Assembly: GCF_006539725.1 (NCBI RefSeq)
Contig: NZ_BJNO01000001.1
Span: 496,001-560,000 of the forward strand
DNA from: Klebsiella terrigena
GTDB taxonomy: Bacteria; Pseudomonadota; Gammaproteobacteria; Enterobacterales; Enterobacteriaceae
Direction of reading: 5' to 3'
DNA: 64,000 nucleotides
In this document: positions 47,845-58,316 of the stretch, piece after piece
How positions within the stretch are numbered: position 1 is the first letter of the stretch
How the letters are laid out: each line of letters opens with the position of its first letter
Made by a program: the position numbers and the translations under genes
Notes under the pieces: generated by a model
Told to the model about the DNA's origin: nothing
The model's database searches: none
The model's input: only the letters and a program-made list of their open reading frames with translations

Positions 47845-48405
47845 ATGACCGACGCTCATACCGTCAAGCTGCGCCCGCTAGAGCGCGAAGATCTCCGTTT
47901 TGTTCACCAGCTCGATAACAACGCCAGCGTAATGCGCTACTGGTTTGAAGAGCCGTATGAGGCCTTTGTCGAGCTCTCGGACCTCTATGACAAGCATATT
48001 CACGATCAGAGCGAGCGCCGGTTTGTGATTGAGTGCGACGGGGAAAAAGCCGGTCTGGTCGAGCTGGTTGAGATTAACCACGTCCACCGACGCGCCGAGT
48101 TTCAGATTATTATCTCCCCGGACTATCAGGGGCGAGGTCTTGCGACCCGCGCCGCTAAGCTGGCAATGGACTACGGCTTTACCGTACTCAACCTCTATAA
48201 GCTGTACCTCATCGTCGACAGCGAAAATGAAAAAGCGATCCACATCTACCGCAAGCTTGGGTTTATGGTCGAGGGCGAGCTCATTCACGAGTTTTTCATT
48301 AACGGCGAATACCGCAATACTATTCGGATGTGCCTGTTCCAGCATCAGTACCTTAGCGAACACCGCCCGCAGGGCCCGACGCTGCTGAAGCCAACGGCTC
48401 AGTAG
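47845..48405 (+). CDS. speG: Spermidine N1-acetyltransferase
   Basis: A 186-residue GNAT enzyme that acetylates spermidine and spermine under stress, preventing polyamine toxicity. The allosteric polyamine-site segment ([25 protein letters not shown]) and the acetyl-CoA motif ([14 protein letters not shown]) are present. Start and length agree with E. coli SpeG. It overlaps the ynfC 3-prime end by seven bases, tail to tail. Confidence 0.97.
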   Translation: MTDAHTVKLRPLEREDLRFVHQLDNNASVMRYWFEEPYEAFVELSDLYDKHIHDQSERRFVIECDGEKAGLVELVEINHVHRRAEFQIIISPDYQGRGLATRAAKLAMDYGFTVLNLYKLYLIVDSENEKAIHIYRKLGFMVEGELIHEFFINGEYRNTIRMCLFQHQYLSEHRPQGPTLLKPTAQ

Positions 48406-49109
48406 TATTCGATGCTATTTTTGATGGTGTAGTGGCGCGTTAACGGCGGCTGCACGCTTTCATCGATAACCTGCAGCTCGCACTTCACCGGGTTGTCGTG
48501 ACTGTCGTAGTCGCAGGTCTGCCGCACGCTGCCTAGCTCGCGATCGTTGAAGGTGCTCACCGCCGTGTAGTCCAGCTTTTTACGCGGATCGGCCGCCGGC
48601 GTTGAGACCACCGTAAAGCGCTCGTCTTTGGCGGTGGTGGTTTTGCCTAGCGGATAGCCTTCGTCATCATAGCGGTAGCTGGCCGTGGTCTCTTTGCCGC
48701 GGGCGGTCACCACAAAGCCATTGTCATCCGTTTCCCAGCTCACGCCCGCCGACGGCATTTCGGCAAGCTGGCACTTTCCCTGCAGGCGCAGGCGCTTTTC
48801 ACGCGTTTGCGCATCGAGATAGTAGTTCGCGTCGAGCAGCAGCGTGGCGCCGGTGTTATTTTCGCGATCCTGGAAAGCCAGCAGATCGAAGCAGCCCTCG
48901 CTGGATAATCGCCCGCTGACCTGTTTCACCACTTCATCATGCTCATCGAGCAGCGTCTGGCTGAAATCTTTCACCGGGCCACGCAGCGGGTCAAATTCAA
49001 ATTCGTTGGAAAAACTCGCCATTTCTGGCGTAAAGGCCTGCGGCGCGGATTGATTATCGCAGGCGCTGAGCGCCATGGTCGCCAAAACCAGTAAAAACAG
49101 TTTGTTCAC
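48399..49109 (-). CDS. ynfC: Lipoprotein YnfC (UPF0257)
   Basis: A 236-residue lipoprotein with lipobox LSAC ([17 protein letters not shown]), the same length as E. coli YnfC. The mature part is a beta-rich domain with repeated acidic strands. Function unknown. Confidence 0.95.
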   Translation of the reverse strand: MNKLFLLVLATMALSACDNQSAPQAFTPEMASFSNEFEFDPLRGPVKDFSQTLLDEHDEVVKQVSGRLSSEGCFDLLAFQDRENNTGATLLLDANYYLDAQTREKRLRLQGKCQLAEMPSAGVSWETDDNGFVVTARGKETTASYRYDDEGYPLGKTTTAKDERFTVVSTPAADPRKKLDYTAVSTFNDRELGSVRQTCDYDSHDNPVKCELQVIDESVQPPLTRHYTIKNSIEYY

Positions 49110-49212
49110 GCCCGATTCCTTCTGTGTCCCTATGCAATCATATTAGCAAATACAATTGTTTACACCAGTTCTGCTATGCTTAAATCTGGATGACGTCAAT
49201 AAGGAGTTTATG

Positions 49213-49476
49213 ATGAAAATATCCCCCTGGCTCTGCGCGGCTCTGCTGCTGGGTTCGACATCAGCGCTTGCCGCACCGGATTCCTGCGAACGGGTAAAAA
49301 GCGATATTCAGCAGAAAATCATCAATAACGGCGTGCCGGCGACGAGCTTTAGCCTGAGCATCGTCCCCAGCGACCAGCCTGACCAGCCCGGCGCTCAGGT
49401 TGTCGGACACTGCGCCAACGACACCTTTAAAATCACCTATACCCGCAGCGCCGGCACCGACAGCGAAGCGCAGTAA
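49213..49476 (+). CDS. ynfD: Periplasmic YnfD (DUF1161)
   Basis: An 87-residue protein with signal peptide MKISPWLCAALLLGSTSALA and the DUF1161 core (SCERVKSDIQQKIINNGVPATSFSLSIVPSDQ ... VVGHCANDTFKITYTR), whose two cysteines probably bond. An adjacent ATG one codon upstream (49210) is equally possible. It lacks the longer C-terminal tail of E. coli YnfD. Confidence 0.93.
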   Translation: MKISPWLCAALLLGSTSALAAPDSCERVKSDIQQKIINNGVPATSFSLSIVPSDQPDQPGAQVVGHCANDTFKITYTRSAGTDSEAQ

Positions 49477-49499
49477 CCCGCCCCTGCTTCAAGTGAAGG

Positions 49500-49530
49500 A
49501 TATTATCCCTGGGTTGACCAGGGATAATAT
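49500..49530 (+). terminator. Palindrome between ynfD and ynfE
   Basis: ATATTATCCCTGG and CCAGGGATAATAT form a perfect 13-base stem around GTTGA, 24 bases after ynfD. There is no U-run. It could be a terminator for ynfD or an operator for the reductase operon. Confidence 0.5.
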
Positions 49531-49623
49531 TCATCTACCTCTATATAAGTATTATGGATCTCCCATCCGCTCGAATGCAGAATCCGGCGGAATTTCATCA
49601 TAATAACAATCAGGGAGTGAGTA

Positions 49624-52059
49624 ATGTCTTATCCGGAATATGACGGCGGCCTCAGCCGTCGCACGCTAATTAAATCCTCAGCGATCGGTTCACTGGCGTT
49701 AGCGGCCGGCGCAGTGTCGCTGCCGTTTAGCCTGCGCGGCGCGGCGGCGGCCGTTCAGCAGGCCACCCAGGGCGAAGAACGGGTGGTGTGGGGAGCCTGC
49801 TCGGTGAACTGCGGCAGCCGCTGCGCGCTGCGTCTGCACGTACGCGATGACGAAGTGGTGTGGGTTGAGACCGATAACACCGGGCAGGATATTTATGGCG
49901 ATCACCAGGTGCGGGCCTGCCTGCGCGGCCGCTCTATCCGCCGACGCATCAACCACCCCGACCGCCTGAACTATCCGATGAAACGAGTCGGTAAGCGCGG
50001 CGAAGGAAAGTTTGCCCGCATCAGCTGGGACGAAGCGCTGGACACCCTGGCCGGCAGCCTGCAGCGGATCGTTAAAGAGTACGGTAACGAAGCGGTCTAC
50101 ATCAACTACTCCTCCGGGATCGTCGGCGGCAACATGACCCGCTCGTCGCCCTCCGCTTCCCCGGTAACCCGCCTGATGAACTGCTACGGCGGCTCTTTAA
50201 ACCAGTACGGCACCTACAGCACCGCCCAAATTGCCTGCGCCATGCCCTACACCTACGGCAGCAACGAGGGCAACAGCACCTCCGACATCGAAAACAGCAG
50301 GCTGGTGGTGATGTTCGGCAATAACCCGGCGGAAACCCGCATGAGCGGCGGCGGGATTACCTATTATCTTGAACAGGCTCGCGCGCGCTCCAACGCCAGA
50401 ATGATCGTTATCGATCCGCGCTATACCGATACCGCCGCCGGCCGCGAAGACGAGTGGATCCCCATTCGCCCCGGCACCGACGCGGCGCTGGTGGCCGGCA
50501 TCGCCTGGGTACTGATAACGGAAAACCTTGTCGACCAGCCGTTCCTTGATACCTGCTGCGTAGGCTACGACGAAAAAACGCTGCCCGCAGGCGCGCCGGC
50601 AAACAGCCATTATAAGGCCTGGATCCTAGGCGAAGGGGATGATGGAACCGCTAAAACGCCGCAGTGGGCGTCGCGGATTTGCGGCATTCCGGTCGACCGC
50701 ATCGTCAAGCTGGCGCGAGAGATCGGCAGCACCAGGCCGGCCTATATTTGTCAGGGCTGGGGGCCACAGCGCCAGGCCAACGGCGAGCTGGCCGCCAGGG
50801 CCATCGCCATGCTGCCGATTCTGACCGGCAACGTCGGGATTAGCGGCGGCAACAGCGGCGCGCGCGAATCAACCTATACCATCACCATCGAGCGCCTGCC
50901 GGTGCTGACTAACCCGGTGAAAACCGCCATCTCCTGCTTTAGCTGGACCGACGCCATCGCGCGCGGGCCCGAAATGACCGCCCTGCGCGACGGCGTACGC
51001 GGCAAGGATAAGCTGGACGTGCCGATCAAGTTCCTGTGGAACTACGCCGGGAATACCATTATTAATCAGCATTCTGACATCAACCGGACCCACGAAATCC
51101 TGCAGGACGACAGCAGGTGCGAAACCATCGTGGTGATCGATAACTTTATGACCTCATCGGCTAAATATGCCGACATCCTGCTTCCGGACCTGATGACCGT
51201 CGAGCAGGAGGATATTATCCCCAACGACTACGCCGGCAATATGGGCTACCTGATCTTTATTCAGCCCGCCACCTCGCCGAAGTTTGAGCGCAAACCGATC
51301 TACTGGATCCTCAGCGAAGTGGCAAAACGCCTCGGCGATGAGGTCCTGCAAAAGTTTACCGAAGGACGCACTCAGGCGCAGTGGCTGCAGCATCTTTACG
51401 CCCTGATGCTGGCGAAAGACCCCGCGCTGCCCGCCTACGACGAACTTAAAGCCATGGGGATCTATAAGCGTAAGGATCCCGCGGGCCATTTTGTCGCCTA
51501 TCGCGATTTCCGCCGCGACCCGCTCGCCAATCCGCTAAAAACGCCTTCCGGCAAAATTGAGATCTACTCCAGCCGGCTGGCCGATATCGCCGCCAGCTGG
51601 CAGCTTGCGGCGGACGACACCATCAGCCCGCTGCCGGTGTACGCCTCCACCTTCGAAGGCTGGGATGACCCGCTGCGCAGCCAGTTTCCGCTGCAGCTTT
51701 TTGGCTTCCACTACAAAGCGCGCACCCACTCGAGCTACGGTAACGTCGATATTCTGCAGGCCGCCTGCCGCCAGGAGGTGTGGATTAACCCGCTGGACGC
51801 CGAGCGTCGCGGGATTAAAAACGGCGATATGGTGCGCGTCTTTAACCAGCGCGGCGAGCTGCGCATTCCGGCAAAAGTAACGCCGCGCATTATGCCCGGT
51901 GTCTCAGCGATGGGCCAGGGTGCGTGGCATGACGCCAATATGGACGGGGATCGTGTCGACCGCGGCGCCTGCATTAATACGCTGACCACCCACCGTCCGT
52001 CGCCGCTGGCGAAAGGCAATCCTCAGCACACCAACCTGGTTGAAATTGCCAAAGCCTAA
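49624..52059 (+). CDS. ynfE: DMSO/selenate reductase-like catalytic subunit
   Basis: An 811-residue molybdopterin oxidoreductase of the DmsA/YnfE/YnfF family. Tat signal SRRTLIKSSAIGSLALAAGA; the [4Fe-4S] cysteines are in CSVNCGSRCALRL and RACLRG; the cofactor-binding segments (YINYSSGIVGGNMTRS, LVVMFGNNPAETRMSGGG) follow. In E. coli YnfE is needed for selenate reduction and YnfF is a paralogue; here there is a single gene, so either name could apply. It is exported folded with the help of DmsD. The next gene is the membrane anchor; no iron-sulfur subunit gene intervenes. Confidence 0.93.
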   Translation: MSYPEYDGGLSRRTLIKSSAIGSLALAAGAVSLPFSLRGAAAAVQQATQGEERVVWGACSVNCGSRCALRLHVRDDEVVWVETDNTGQDIYGDHQVRACLRGRSIRRRINHPDRLNYPMKRVGKRGEGKFARISWDEALDTLAGSLQRIVKEYGNEAVYINYSSGIVGGNMTRSSPSASPVTRLMNCYGGSLNQYGTYSTAQIACAMPYTYGSNEGNSTSDIENSRLVVMFGNNPAETRMSGGGITYYLEQARARSNARMIVIDPRYTDTAAGREDEWIPIRPGTDAALVAGIAWVLITENLVDQPFLDTCCVGYDEKTLPAGAPANSHYKAWILGEGDDGTAKTPQWASRICGIPVDRIVKLAREIGSTRPAYICQGWGPQRQANGELAARAIAMLPILTGNVGISGGNSGARESTYTITIERLPVLTNPVKTAISCFSWTDAIARGPEMTALRDGVRGKDKLDVPIKFLWNYAGNTIINQHSDINRTHEILQDDSRCETIVVIDNFMTSSAKYADILLPDLMTVEQEDIIPNDYAGNMGYLIFIQPATSPKFERKPIYWILSEVAKRLGDEVLQKFTEGRTQAQWLQHLYALMLAKDPALPAYDELKAMGIYKRKDPAGHFVAYRDFRRDPLANPLKTPSGKIEIYSSRLADIAASWQLAADDTISPLPVYASTFEGWDDPLRSQFPLQLFGFHYKARTHSSYGNVDILQAACRQEVWINPLDAERRGIKNGDMVRVFNQRGELRIPAKVTPRIMPGVSAMGQGAWHDANMDGDRVDRGACINTLTTHRPSPLAKGNPQHTNLVEIAKA

Positions 52060-52070
52060 GGAGAACGAGT

Positions 52071-52928
52071 ATGGGAAACGGATGGCATGAATGGCCGCTG
52101 GTGCTGTTTACGGTGCTGGGCCAGTGTGCGGCGGGAGCGCTGATCGTCAGCGGCCTGGGCTGGCTGTCGCTGAAAAATAACTCCGAAGCCCGGCAGCGCC
52201 TGGTGCGCAGCATGATCGCTATCTGGCTGCTGATGGGGGTCGGCTTTCTCGCCTCCATGCTGCACCTTGGTTCACCGCTGCGGGCGTTCAATTCGCTCAA
52301 TCGCCTCGGCGAGTCGGCGCTGAGTAATGAAATCGCCAGCGGCATCATCTTCTTTGCCGTCGGCGGGCTGTGGTGGCTGCTGGCGGTCACCAGCAAAATG
52401 CCCGCCGCGCTGAGTGCGCCGTGGCTGGCCGTGAGCATGCTGCTGGGGGGCGTTTTTGTCTTTGCAATGACCCGGGTTTACCAGATTGATACCGTTCCGA
52501 CATGGTATAATGGCTATACCACCGGCGCCTTTTTTCTGACCATGCTGCTCTGCGGGCCGCTGTTTGCCGCACTGCTGCTGCGCGCAGCCAACGTGTCGTT
52601 TAACGGCAGCGTCTTCGCCTCGCTGAGCGTTCTGGCGCTGCTGGCCAGCAGTGCCATCGTCGTGCTGCAGGGTTTTGGCCTCGGCGATATTCACAGCTCG
52701 GTGCAGCGCGCCGGCGCGTTGGTTCCGGGGTACGGGTTCTGGCAAACCTGGCGCATCGCGCTGCTGGCCCTTGGTCTCGGCTGCTGGCTGTGCCCGCTCA
52801 TTCGCGGCATCCGCCCGCGTACCGGCGGGTTATGCCTCGGGCTGCTGCTGGTGCTGGCCGGAGAACTGATTGGCCGCAGCCTGTTTTATGGCCTGCATAT
52901 GACCGTCGGCACGGCAGTTGCCGGTTAA
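52071..52928 (+). CDS. ynfH: Membrane anchor subunit YnfH (DmsC family)
   Basis: A 285-residue protein with eight membrane segments, of the DmsC family that oxidises menaquinol and passes electrons to the FeS subunit. It starts MGNGWHEWPLVLFTVLGQCAAGALIVSGLGW, as E. coli YnfH. GGAG lies 7-10 bases upstream, inside the 11-base gap from ynfE, where ynfG is expected. Confidence 0.93.
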   Translation: MGNGWHEWPLVLFTVLGQCAAGALIVSGLGWLSLKNNSEARQRLVRSMIAIWLLMGVGFLASMLHLGSPLRAFNSLNRLGESALSNEIASGIIFFAVGGLWWLLAVTSKMPAALSAPWLAVSMLLGGVFVFAMTRVYQIDTVPTWYNGYTTGAFFLTMLLCGPLFAALLLRAANVSFNGSVFASLSVLALLASSAIVVLQGFGLGDIHSSVQRAGALVPGYGFWQTWRIALLALGLGCWLCPLIRGIRPRTGGLCLGLLLVLAGELIGRSLFYGLHMTVGTAVAG

Positions 52929-52971
52929 TTTTTCGTGCGCGGACAGCCGCGCCGCACTAAGGAATATAAGC

Positions 52972-53580
52972 ATGATGCAACCCCCATTCCGCGACGCCGT
53001 CGCGCTGAGCGCCCGCACCCTCGGCGCGCTATTTTCGTTTGCCCCGCAAAGCGAGCAGGCCGCCCCGCTGGTCAGCGCCCTGCGCGACGGAAGCTGGCAG
53101 GCCCAGTGGCCCTTTGCGGTGCCCGCTGAGGTGGTTGCCCGCTTCACCGAACACAACGACGAGCCGCTGGACGAGGCGTGGCAGCGCCTGTTTATCGGCC
53201 CCTGGGCCCTGCCGGCACCGCCGTGGGGCTCCGTCTGGCTGGATAAAGAGAATGTCCTGTTCGGCGATTCGACGCTGGAGCTCAGGGAGTGGATGCGGCA
53301 GAACGGCATCGCCCGCGCCGCGCAGAACAACGATCCGGAAGATAGCTTTGGCACCCTGCTGCTGCTGGCCGCCTGGCTATGCGAGTCCGGGCAGGATGAG
53401 GCCTTTTCGCAGCTGCTGGCCCGGCATCTGCTGCCCTGGTCGGGCCGCTTCCTGGCGGTTTTCGTCAGCGAAGCCGGACATCCGTTTTACCAGGCCCTGG
53501 GTCAGCTAAGCCAGGCCACGCTGGCGGAGTGGCAAGACACGCTGACTCTTGTCGTCGCCGACAAACCGCTCTATCGCTAG
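52972..53580 (+). CDS. dmsD: Tat proofreading chaperone DmsD
   Basis: A 202-residue TorD/DmsD-family redox-enzyme maturation protein that binds the Tat signal of DmsA/YnfE before export. The conserved segments are EAWQRLFIGPWALPAPPWGSVWLDKENVLFGDSTLELREWM and PEDSFGTLLLLAAWL. The ATG at 52972 is the family start. Confidence 0.94.
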   Translation: MMQPPFRDAVALSARTLGALFSFAPQSEQAAPLVSALRDGSWQAQWPFAVPAEVVARFTEHNDEPLDEAWQRLFIGPWALPAPPWGSVWLDKENVLFGDSTLELREWMRQNGIARAAQNNDPEDSFGTLLLLAAWLCESGQDEAFSQLLARHLLPWSGRFLAVFVSEAGHPFYQALGQLSQATLAEWQDTLTLVVADKPLYR

Positions 53581-53794
53581 CCTCGTCGCCATGTCGCGGA
53601 TCTCAGATGTCCAGCCCATGAGTGACAACGTCACATAAAGTGTCTTCCGTTCCTCCTTTTCTCCGCTGCGCGGCGGCAAAGGAGGCACTTATCGCTTTTG
53701 CTTATAACGTTATTCCCCTGCACAATAAGGCACTCATTCCCGCAACGCGTAATGTCCGATGCATCGTTTGCCTGCTTATCCTGATATTCAGGTC

Positions 53795-55042
53795 ATGTTT
53801 CGCCGCCTGCTGGTCGCCACGCTGATCGGTATTCTGGCGGCACTCGCCGTGGCGCTCTTTCATGCCGCGATGGGGCTGCTGGAGGCGCTGCTCCTCAGCA
53901 ATCGGAGCGGAAGCCTGGTCAACGCCGCCGAATCGCTGCCGTGGTGGCGACGGCTGCTGACGCCAGCGGCCGGAGGATTTGCCGCCGGCACCCTGCTCTG
54001 GATCTGGCAGCGCCGCACCCGCCAGCGTCCGCATGCGCCGACCGATTATATGGAGGCGCTGGAAACCGGCGACGGCCGCTTCGATACGCCGGCCAGCCTG
54101 ATAAAATCCTGCGCCTCGCTGCTGGTGGTGACCACCGGCAGCGCCATTGGCCGCGAGGGGGCGATGATCCTGCTGGCGGCGCTGGCGGCCTCGCTGTTCG
54201 CCCGGCGCTTCACGCCCAAAGAGGAGTGGAAATTATGGGTAGCCTGCGGTGCCGCCGCCGGCATGGCCAGCGCCTATCACGCCCCCCTGGCCGGAAGCCT
54301 GTTTATTGCCGAGATTCTGTTCGGTACGCTGATGCTGGCTTCGCTCGGCCCGGTGGTTATTTCAGCGGTTGTCGCGCTGCTGGTCAGCCATCTGCTAAAC
54401 GGCAGCCAGCAGCCCCTTTACCAGGTGACGCTCAGCCTTCCCCTCACCGCCGTTCACTACGGGCTGATGCTGGCGACCGGCCTGCTGGCCGGGCTCTGCG
54501 GGCCGATCTTCGTCTGGCTGATGGGCTGGAGCCATCGCGGCTTTCTGCGCATGCGCCTCTCGCCGCCCTGGCCGCTGGCGCTCGGCGGCGTCATCGTTGG
54601 CCTGCTGTCGCTGCTGGCGCCGGCGGTATGGGGGAACGGTTACAGCACTGTACAGAGCTATCTCCAGTCGCCGCCGCTGCTGGGAGCAATCGCCGTGGTA
54701 TTCGCCTGTAAGCTGCTTGCGGTACTGGCCAGCAGCGGCTCGGGCGCGCCCGGCGGCGTGTTTACGCCGACGCTGTTTGTCGGGCTGGCAATGGGCATGC
54801 TGTTCGCCAGCTTCACCGGCCTGTGGCTGCACGGTTCTGAGGTGGCGATTATGCTGGGTCTGGCCGGAATGGCGACCTTCCTGGCGGCAACAACGCACGC
54901 GCCAATTATGTCGACCCTGATGATTTGTGAAATGACCGGGCAATATGCGCTACTGCCCGGCTTGTTGATGGCCAGCGTGCTGGCATCGGTGCTGTCGCGA
55001 ACGCTACGCCAGGACTCGATCTACCGCCATCACCTCACCTAG
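53795..55042 (+). CDS. clcB: Voltage-gated ClC-type chloride channel ClcB
   Basis: A 415-residue ClC-family channel/antiporter. The filter motifs are [12 protein letters not shown] (GxxxGREGP-like, with A for P, as in E. coli ClcB) and [13 protein letters not shown]. It supports acid resistance by carrying chloride. I use the ATG at 53795 ([13 protein letters not shown]), the position of the E. coli start; an in-frame ATG 12 codons earlier has no better ribosome site. Its 3-prime end overlaps bioD2 by 39 bases, tail to tail. Confidence 0.94.
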   Translation: MFRRLLVATLIGILAALAVALFHAAMGLLEALLLSNRSGSLVNAAESLPWWRRLLTPAAGGFAAGTLLWIWQRRTRQRPHAPTDYMEALETGDGRFDTPASLIKSCASLLVVTTGSAIGREGAMILLAALAASLFARRFTPKEEWKLWVACGAAAGMASAYHAPLAGSLFIAEILFGTLMLASLGPVVISAVVALLVSHLLNGSQQPLYQVTLSLPLTAVHYGLMLATGLLAGLCGPIFVWLMGWSHRGFLRMRLSPPWPLALGGVIVGLLSLLAPAVWGNGYSTVQSYLQSPPLLGAIAVVFACKLLAVLASSGSGAPGGVFTPTLFVGLAMGMLFASFTGLWLHGSEVAIMLGLAGMATFLAATTHAPIMSTLMICEMTGQYALLPGLLMASVLASVLSRTLRQDSIYRHHLT

Positions 55043-55699
55043 CCGCGCCAGGTCAATATACTGGCTCAGCTCGCGCTGCTCGGCGCGCGGCAGATAGGGC
55101 AATTCGCCGATCAGCGGACCCGGCAGTTTTTTGCTTAAGACGTCGATGATTTCAGCGTAGTGCGCCAGACCCGGATTAATGCGGTTGGCGACCCAGCCGA
55201 TAAGCGGCAGGCCGTCATTGGCAATGGCCTGCGCGGTCAGCAGGGCGTGGTTGATACAGCCCTCCTGAATGCCCACCACCATCAGTACCGGCAGCTGCTC
55301 CTGCACCACCCATTCGGACAGCGGACGCAGATCGTTCATCAGGCTGCGCCAGCCGCCGGTTCCCTCAACCACCACGTGATCGACCTGGCCGCTCAGGCGC
55401 TGCAGTCCGTCCGTCAGCAGCCCGTAGTTGATGGGGCTGCTGTGCGCCACGCTGCTTTCATCTTCGCTTAACGCTATGGGATTGACAGCATCATAGGGTA
55501 ACGCCAGCGTCGACACGCTTTGTAAAATCAGCGCGTCTTTGTTACGCAACCCGTCCGGCGTCTCTTTGCTGCCCTTCGCTACAGGCTTGTACCCGGCGAC
55601 GCTTTTGCCCTCAGCGGCCAGTGCCTGCAGCAGCGCACGAGAAACCACCGTCTTCCCGACGGCGGTGTCAGTACCTGTTATAAAGAAACGCTTAAACAT
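55004..55699 (-). CDS. bioD2: Dethiobiotin synthetase-like BioD2 (YnfK)
   Basis: A 231-residue ATP-dependent carboligase with the P-loop GTDTAVGKT at residues 8-16 and the substrate segment GYKPVAKGS. It is nearly the same as E. coli YnfK, a BioD paralogue whose activity as dethiobiotin synthase is uncertain in vivo. The start at 55699 gives the E. coli length. Confidence 0.95.
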   Translation of the reverse strand: MFKRFFITGTDTAVGKTVVSRALLQALAAEGKSVAGYKPVAKGSKETPDGLRNKDALILQSVSTLALPYDAVNPIALSEDESSVAHSSPINYGLLTDGLQRLSGQVDHVVVEGTGGWRSLMNDLRPLSEWVVQEQLPVLMVVGIQEGCINHALLTAQAIANDGLPLIGWVANRINPGLAHYAEIIDVLSKKLPGPLIGELPYLPRAEQRELSQYIDLARLGEVMAVDRVLA

Positions 55700-55951
55700 C
55701 ACTAACCCCACAGTTATGTTGATGAAATATATACCCGTCATGCTTCAGGCGGCATAGCGGTTAGCGCTCCTCGCTCACCCTGAACACTTAGCAAAGTAAG
55801 GCGTCGGGATTCCCTGCGTAGCGGCCTTCCGGCTGCGCGAATCGTGCGGATATATACAGAAAATGGATAGAAAACTGTGGGAAAAGTCTACGCGAAGCCG
55901 GCGAATGCCAGCTTGAGATAGCGCAATTTTTAGTGTGACTATGAAAAAATG

Positions 55952-57172
55952 TTAACCCTGTAACAGTCGTATCAGCAGCGATCCGTTATAGAGGGCATCT
56001 TTAACCAGCGCGGCGCCGGCCATAGTTCCGCGGTTGGAGAACTGGGTACTTTCGACGGTAATGTGTCGGCTATAGGCCGGCAGCGACTGTTGACGAATGC
56101 AGTCAGAAATAGCCGGAAACAGGATATCCGCCGCGAGGCTAAACGGAGAGCCGATAAGAATTTTTTGCGGATTGAAGAGGTTAACCATGATTGCCAGAAT
56201 TCGTCCGACGTGCTGGCCGACGCCGCTGATAATATCGCGAGCCAGCAAATCGCCCTGCAGCGCCGCCTGACAGAGCCACTCAACGCTCAGCGGCTGCTGG
56301 TGCAGCATTGAGCTCATCGATTTGGTCATCCGTACCTGAGTAAGCTCCAGCACGCTCTCGACGCTGGCAATGGTTTCCAGACAGCCGTGGTTGCCGCAGT
56401 AGCAGCGCTTGCCGTAAGGGTCGACCTGAGTATGGCCGATCTCCACCAGGCTGCTGCTCCCGGCGTGCAGTAGGCGGCCGTCGGTAATCACCCCGGCGCC
56501 GACGTTATGGTCAATCACCACCTGAATCACGTCCCTCGCCCCTCTGGAAGCGCCAAACAGCGACTCCGCCATGGTCCAGGCGCTGATATCGTGCTGAATA
56601 TAAACCGAAACACCGGTATGGTTGGCCAGCACTTCGCCAAGCGGCAGATCCTTCACGTCATCATAAAACGGCATCCGATGGATGATGCCATTTTCGGTAT
56701 CGATAATTCCCGGCATGGTCACGGCGATTGCCGTCAGGCGTTCCAGCTTCTTTTGATGGCGAATAAAAAAGCGGTCAATATGCTCAACGACCCGGCTCAG
56801 GAAAGGCTGTTCGTGCTGCAGCGCCAGCTCGAGCTGCTCCTCGACCACCAGCTTGCTGCTTAAGTCGCGCAGCGCGAGGTGAATCTCACCCCGGCTGATA
56901 CGCACGGAAAGATAGTGCCAGGCCTCGGTTTCCACCATCAGGCCCACCGCCGGACGCCCGCGGCTGCCCGGATCCTGGATTTCCGTCTCCTGCACCAGAT
57001 GCGCTTCCAGCATCTCGCGGACAATTTTGGTAATACTGGCCGGCGCCAGCTGGGCAAAACGGGAGAGATCGATGCGCGATACCGGGCCAAGCTGATCGAT
57101 CAGGCGATACACTGCTCCTGCATTGGTCTGCTTTATTTGATCGATATGGCCAGGCTGACTATCCGCTACCAC
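55952..57172 (-). CDS. mlc: Transcriptional repressor Mlc
   Basis: A 406-residue ROK-family repressor of PTS and glucose genes (ptsG, ptsHI, manXYZ, malT), sequestered by unphosphorylated EIICB-Glc. N-terminal winged helix (residues 15-70), ROK sugar-kinase fold with DHNVGAGVI, and the zinc site HTQVDPYGKRCYCGNHGCLET. Same length as E. coli Mlc (DgsA). Confidence 0.97.
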   Translation of the reverse strand: MVADSQPGHIDQIKQTNAGAVYRLIDQLGPVSRIDLSRFAQLAPASITKIVREMLEAHLVQETEIQDPGSRGRPAVGLMVETEAWHYLSVRISRGEIHLALRDLSSKLVVEEQLELALQHEQPFLSRVVEHIDRFFIRHQKKLERLTAIAVTMPGIIDTENGIIHRMPFYDDVKDLPLGEVLANHTGVSVYIQHDISAWTMAESLFGASRGARDVIQVVIDHNVGAGVITDGRLLHAGSSSLVEIGHTQVDPYGKRCYCGNHGCLETIASVESVLELTQVRMTKSMSSMLHQQPLSVEWLCQAALQGDLLARDIISGVGQHVGRILAIMVNLFNPQKILIGSPFSLAADILFPAISDCIRQQSLPAYSRHITVESTQFSNRGTMAGAALVKDALYNGSLLIRLLQG

Positions 57173-57296
57173 CGTTGACTCCCTTTATTTTCGCGCTTCG
57201 AAATAAACTTTCAGCTATGGTGAAGCACTTCGACGGTGCACGTCAAATTTTTGCTTAGCCTTGTGATTTACCGCACAATTTTGAGCTGATTTTGTC

Positions 57297-58199
57297 CTAA
57301 TTGTGCATCAAAGCGGCGTGAAGAAGCTGCTCCCGGAAGCGCTGTGCCGCCTGCCCCTGCTCGCGATGCTTCGACCAGACCAGCCACATTTCGGAAACGG
57401 CGTCCTGCTCGACGATCGGCAGCCAGCGCATTTCATTGAGCTGAACCCGCTTAAATGAGGCTGGCAGAATGGATACGCCAAGCCCGGACGACACCAGGCC
57501 AATAATCGTCATCGCCTCGCCGACCTCCTGAGCAATCGTCGGCGTGAGACCGTAGCGGCGCATCAGGCCGAGAATATCGTCATACAGACCGGTACCCACG
57601 TGCGGGTCAAAAAAGACGAACGGCTGACGCGCCAGCTCCGCCAGGCTCACCGCATCCTGGCGCGCCAGCGGATGATCGCTGGGCACCATTGCCAGCAGCG
57701 GTTCGCGCAGAATGCACTGCCACACCAGCGTTTCCGGCAGCCGGGTGTTGCGCATCAGCCCGAGGTCTAACGCTCCTTCGTTAAGCGGCACAATTTGTTC
57801 CCGGGTGTTGGTTTCCCGGGTCTGGATATGCACGTCCGGGTAGCGGCGGCGAAAGGTCGACAGGGTATCGGAGACGGCCTTAATAAACGGCGCCGAGGAG
57901 GTAAAGCCGATATGCAGTTCGCCGGTTTCGCCGTGGTGCAGGCGCCCCGCCCGGGCGGCGGCATCCTCAACCTGGGTGAGGATTTGGCGGCTATCGGCAA
58001 GAAACTGCTTTCCCGCCGCCGTCAGGCTGACGCTGCGGTTGGTGCGGGCAAACAGCCGGGCGCCGATCTGCTGTTCGAGGATCTGAATCTGCTGGCTCAG
58101 CGGCGGCTGGGAAATATTCAGCCGCGCCGCCGCGTGGCCAAAATGGAGCTCTTCGGCGACGGCAATAAAGTAGCGCAGGTGGCGCAGCTCGATATTCAT
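57297..58199 (-). CDS. ynfL: LysR-type regulator YnfL
   Basis: A 300-residue LysR regulator: helix-turn-helix LRHLRYFIAVAEELHFGHAAARLNISQPPLSQQIQILE at residues 4-41, then an effector domain. Divergent from the MFS gene ynfM, its likely target, as in E. coli. Confidence 0.94.
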   Translation of the reverse strand: MNIELRHLRYFIAVAEELHFGHAAARLNISQPPLSQQIQILEQQIGARLFARTNRSVSLTAAGKQFLADSRQILTQVEDAAARAGRLHHGETGELHIGFTSSAPFIKAVSDTLSTFRRRYPDVHIQTRETNTREQIVPLNEGALDLGLMRNTRLPETLVWQCILREPLLAMVPSDHPLARQDAVSLAELARQPFVFFDPHVGTGLYDDILGLMRRYGLTPTIAQEVGEAMTIIGLVSSGLGVSILPASFKRVQLNEMRWLPIVEQDAVSEMWLVWSKHREQGQAAQRFREQLLHAALMHN

Positions 58200-58316
58200 A
58201 TTTAAAACGTCTTATTTGAGATTATTAATATATTAGACAGAATATTTACATTTTCATACTCTAAAAATGTGACCTGTGAGGTCACCTAACCCCGAGTTTC
58301 TCAGCAAGGATTTTCC

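Noticed and set aside
49530-49620. FNR site in front of ynfE
   Set aside because: Expected for this operon, but I found no TTGAT-N4-ATCAA-like sequence with acceptable match in the upstream region.
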